Shown here in pieces: positions 23,038 through 23,305 of a DNA stretch of 23,305 nt. The translations under genes and the position numbers were made by a program. The notes below the pieces were generated by a model, which saw only the letters and a list, made by a program, of their open reading frames with translations, was not told the origin of the DNA and ran no database searches. The stretch's first letter is position 1. Each line of letters opens with the position of its first letter. Location of the stretch: NCBI GenBank assembly GCA_017540385.1, contig JAFYBD010000076.1:1-23305 (forward strand). The letters run 5' to 3'. This DNA is from Lentisphaeria bacterium. GTDB taxonomy: Bacteria; Verrucomicrobiota; Lentisphaeria; Victivallales; UBA1829.

Positions 23038-23063
23038 AAATGTTTCCTCCCTTTTATGTGCAC

Positions 23064-23215
23064 CTCTAAAAATTGGTTTTCGGCGGCTTTTCGCGTCTGG
23101 AGCAAGTCCAACTGGTAAGATTATCGGTGGTTACCTTCAGGTAGCCACGCTCAAATCTCCCTGCATTGGCCTGTTTGCCCATTCGCTGAAAATCCATCCG
23201 ATCGAATTTTTAGAG
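23064..23215 (+). ncRNA. Candidate structured small RNA (rod-like fold), identity unknown
   Basis: Six nested helices can be drawn by eye. 23064-23074 pairs with 23205-23215 (11 perfect pairs, CTCTAAAAATT). 23075-23084 pairs with 23185-23195 (10 pairs, one bulge, one G-U). 23099-23105 pairs with 23175-23180 (bulged A). 23108-23111 pairs with 23166-23169. 23118-23122 pairs with 23154-23158. An apical hairpin, 23127-23135 with 23140-23148, closes on loop TTCA. Two mismatches on the minus strand become G-U pairs on the plus strand and one does the reverse, so plus is slightly favoured. The long single rod with internal loops resembles 6S RNA, but no sequence motif confirms that. A mobile element with 11-base terminal inverted repeats is the alternative. 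No clear promoter was seen. Confidence 0.5.
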
Positions 23216-23233
23216 ATACCCTTATGGTTTGTC

Positions 23234-23248
23234 GCCGGAAGATCCGGC
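23234..23248. other. Short GC-rich hairpin near the window edge
   Basis: GCCGGA-AGA-TCCGGC is a perfect six-pair stem. It lies four bases after the stop of the possible minus-strand gene at 23252 and 18 bases after the RNA candidate, so it could end either one. No T-run follows. Confidence 0.4.
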
Positions 23249-23251
23249 AGC

Positions 23252-23305
23252 TCAGAACTGCGCGGAGTTCAGCAACGATTCGTTCAGGTACTGGACCGAC
23301 TGGAA
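23252..23305 (-). CDS. Possible C-terminus of a minus-strand gene entering from the right
   Basis: Read on the minus strand the last 54 bases encode FQSVQYLNESLLNSAQF followed by TGA. The composition is gene-like and a hairpin follows the stop. Only 17 residues are visible and no family can be named. A plus-strand frame without a start codon is also open here, so this is tentative. Confidence 0.27.
   Translation of the reverse strand, partial: FQSVQYLNESLLNSAQF

Larger units (their letters stand above)
22622..23063. other. AT-rich intergenic region downstream of thiI
   Basis: The first 110 bases hold the TGACGG dyads. From about 22740 to 23010 the sequence is very AT-rich with no recognisable gene. 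A 61-codon frame at 22853-23038 has no ribosome binding site, is low in complexity (many Phe, His, Leu, Ile) and ends inside the hairpin at 23012-23037, so I do not call it a gene. Confidence 0.7.

Noticed and set aside
22853..23038. 61-codon open frame
   Set aside because: No ribosome binding site, low-complexity AT-rich composition, and the end lies inside a terminator-like hairpin.
23038..23305. Plus-strand frame open for about 90 codons to the window edge
   Set aside because: No ATG, GTG or TTG start early in the frame, no recognisable motif, and it overlaps the RNA fold and a more gene-like minus-strand C-terminus.
1..23305. tRNA genes, rRNA genes, insertion sequences
   Set aside because: I looked for tRNA-like arms with CCA ends, rRNA motifs and transposase reading frames and saw none.

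Overview
The window looks like a stretch of a GC-rich Gram-negative bacterial chromosome made mostly of core genes, with two unusual non-coding intervals. A lipopolysaccharide (LPS) core kinase, a phosphoheptose isomerase and a lipobox protein point to an outer membrane. A roughly 710-residue GreA, long only in chlamydia-type lineages as far as I recall, points to the PVC superphylum. Together with glnS and a hybrid-cluster-type protein, I would guess Lentisphaerota or a relative. That placement is inference.

Layout. Positions 1-11981 are read entirely on the minus strand. From the right-hand end they are: extended greA and a metallophosphoesterase; glnS with its own promoter and terminator; a divergent hcp with a strong promoter, followed by a chagasin-like lipoprotein, a WaaP-type kinase and a nucleotidyltransferase; an alkaline-phosphatase-superfamily enzyme with its own promoter, followed by a GT2 glycosyltransferase; and the start of a membrane pyrophosphatase (hppA) cut by the window edge. 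A HI0933/YhiN-type flavoprotein gene (12222-13460, +) diverges from greA. It converges on glgB across an 847-base intergenic region that holds three copies of a 40-base hairpin element and a seven-unit tandem array of 32/35-base repeats. The minus-strand operon gmhA-uppS-cdsA-glgB (18797 down to 14308) joins heptose supply, undecaprenyl carrier synthesis, phospholipid precursor synthesis and glycogen branching. Divergent from it, dnaN-recF-thiI run on the plus strand (19055-22621). The last 684 bases are non-coding and partly very AT-rich. They contain TGACGG dyads, a bidirectional terminator-like hairpin and a nested, rod-shaped RNA fold at 23064-23215 that may be a small RNA gene.

Main points for a second look: (1) the hybrid-cluster protein keeps its N-terminal cysteine motif but has Ser at two positions where the family has cluster cysteines, plus Asp and Arg at two further conserved sites; (2) the rod-shaped RNA candidate near the right edge; (3) the three hairpins, whose loop repeats the 3' arm so that each can fold two ways, next to the tandem array; (4) the cell-surface cluster of inhibitor lipoprotein, kinase, nucleotidyltransferase, phosphodiesterase-like enzyme and glycosyltransferase; (5) a shared promoter pattern (TTGAMW, exactly 17 bases, A/T-rich -10), with GTGTA at the -10 of three genes.
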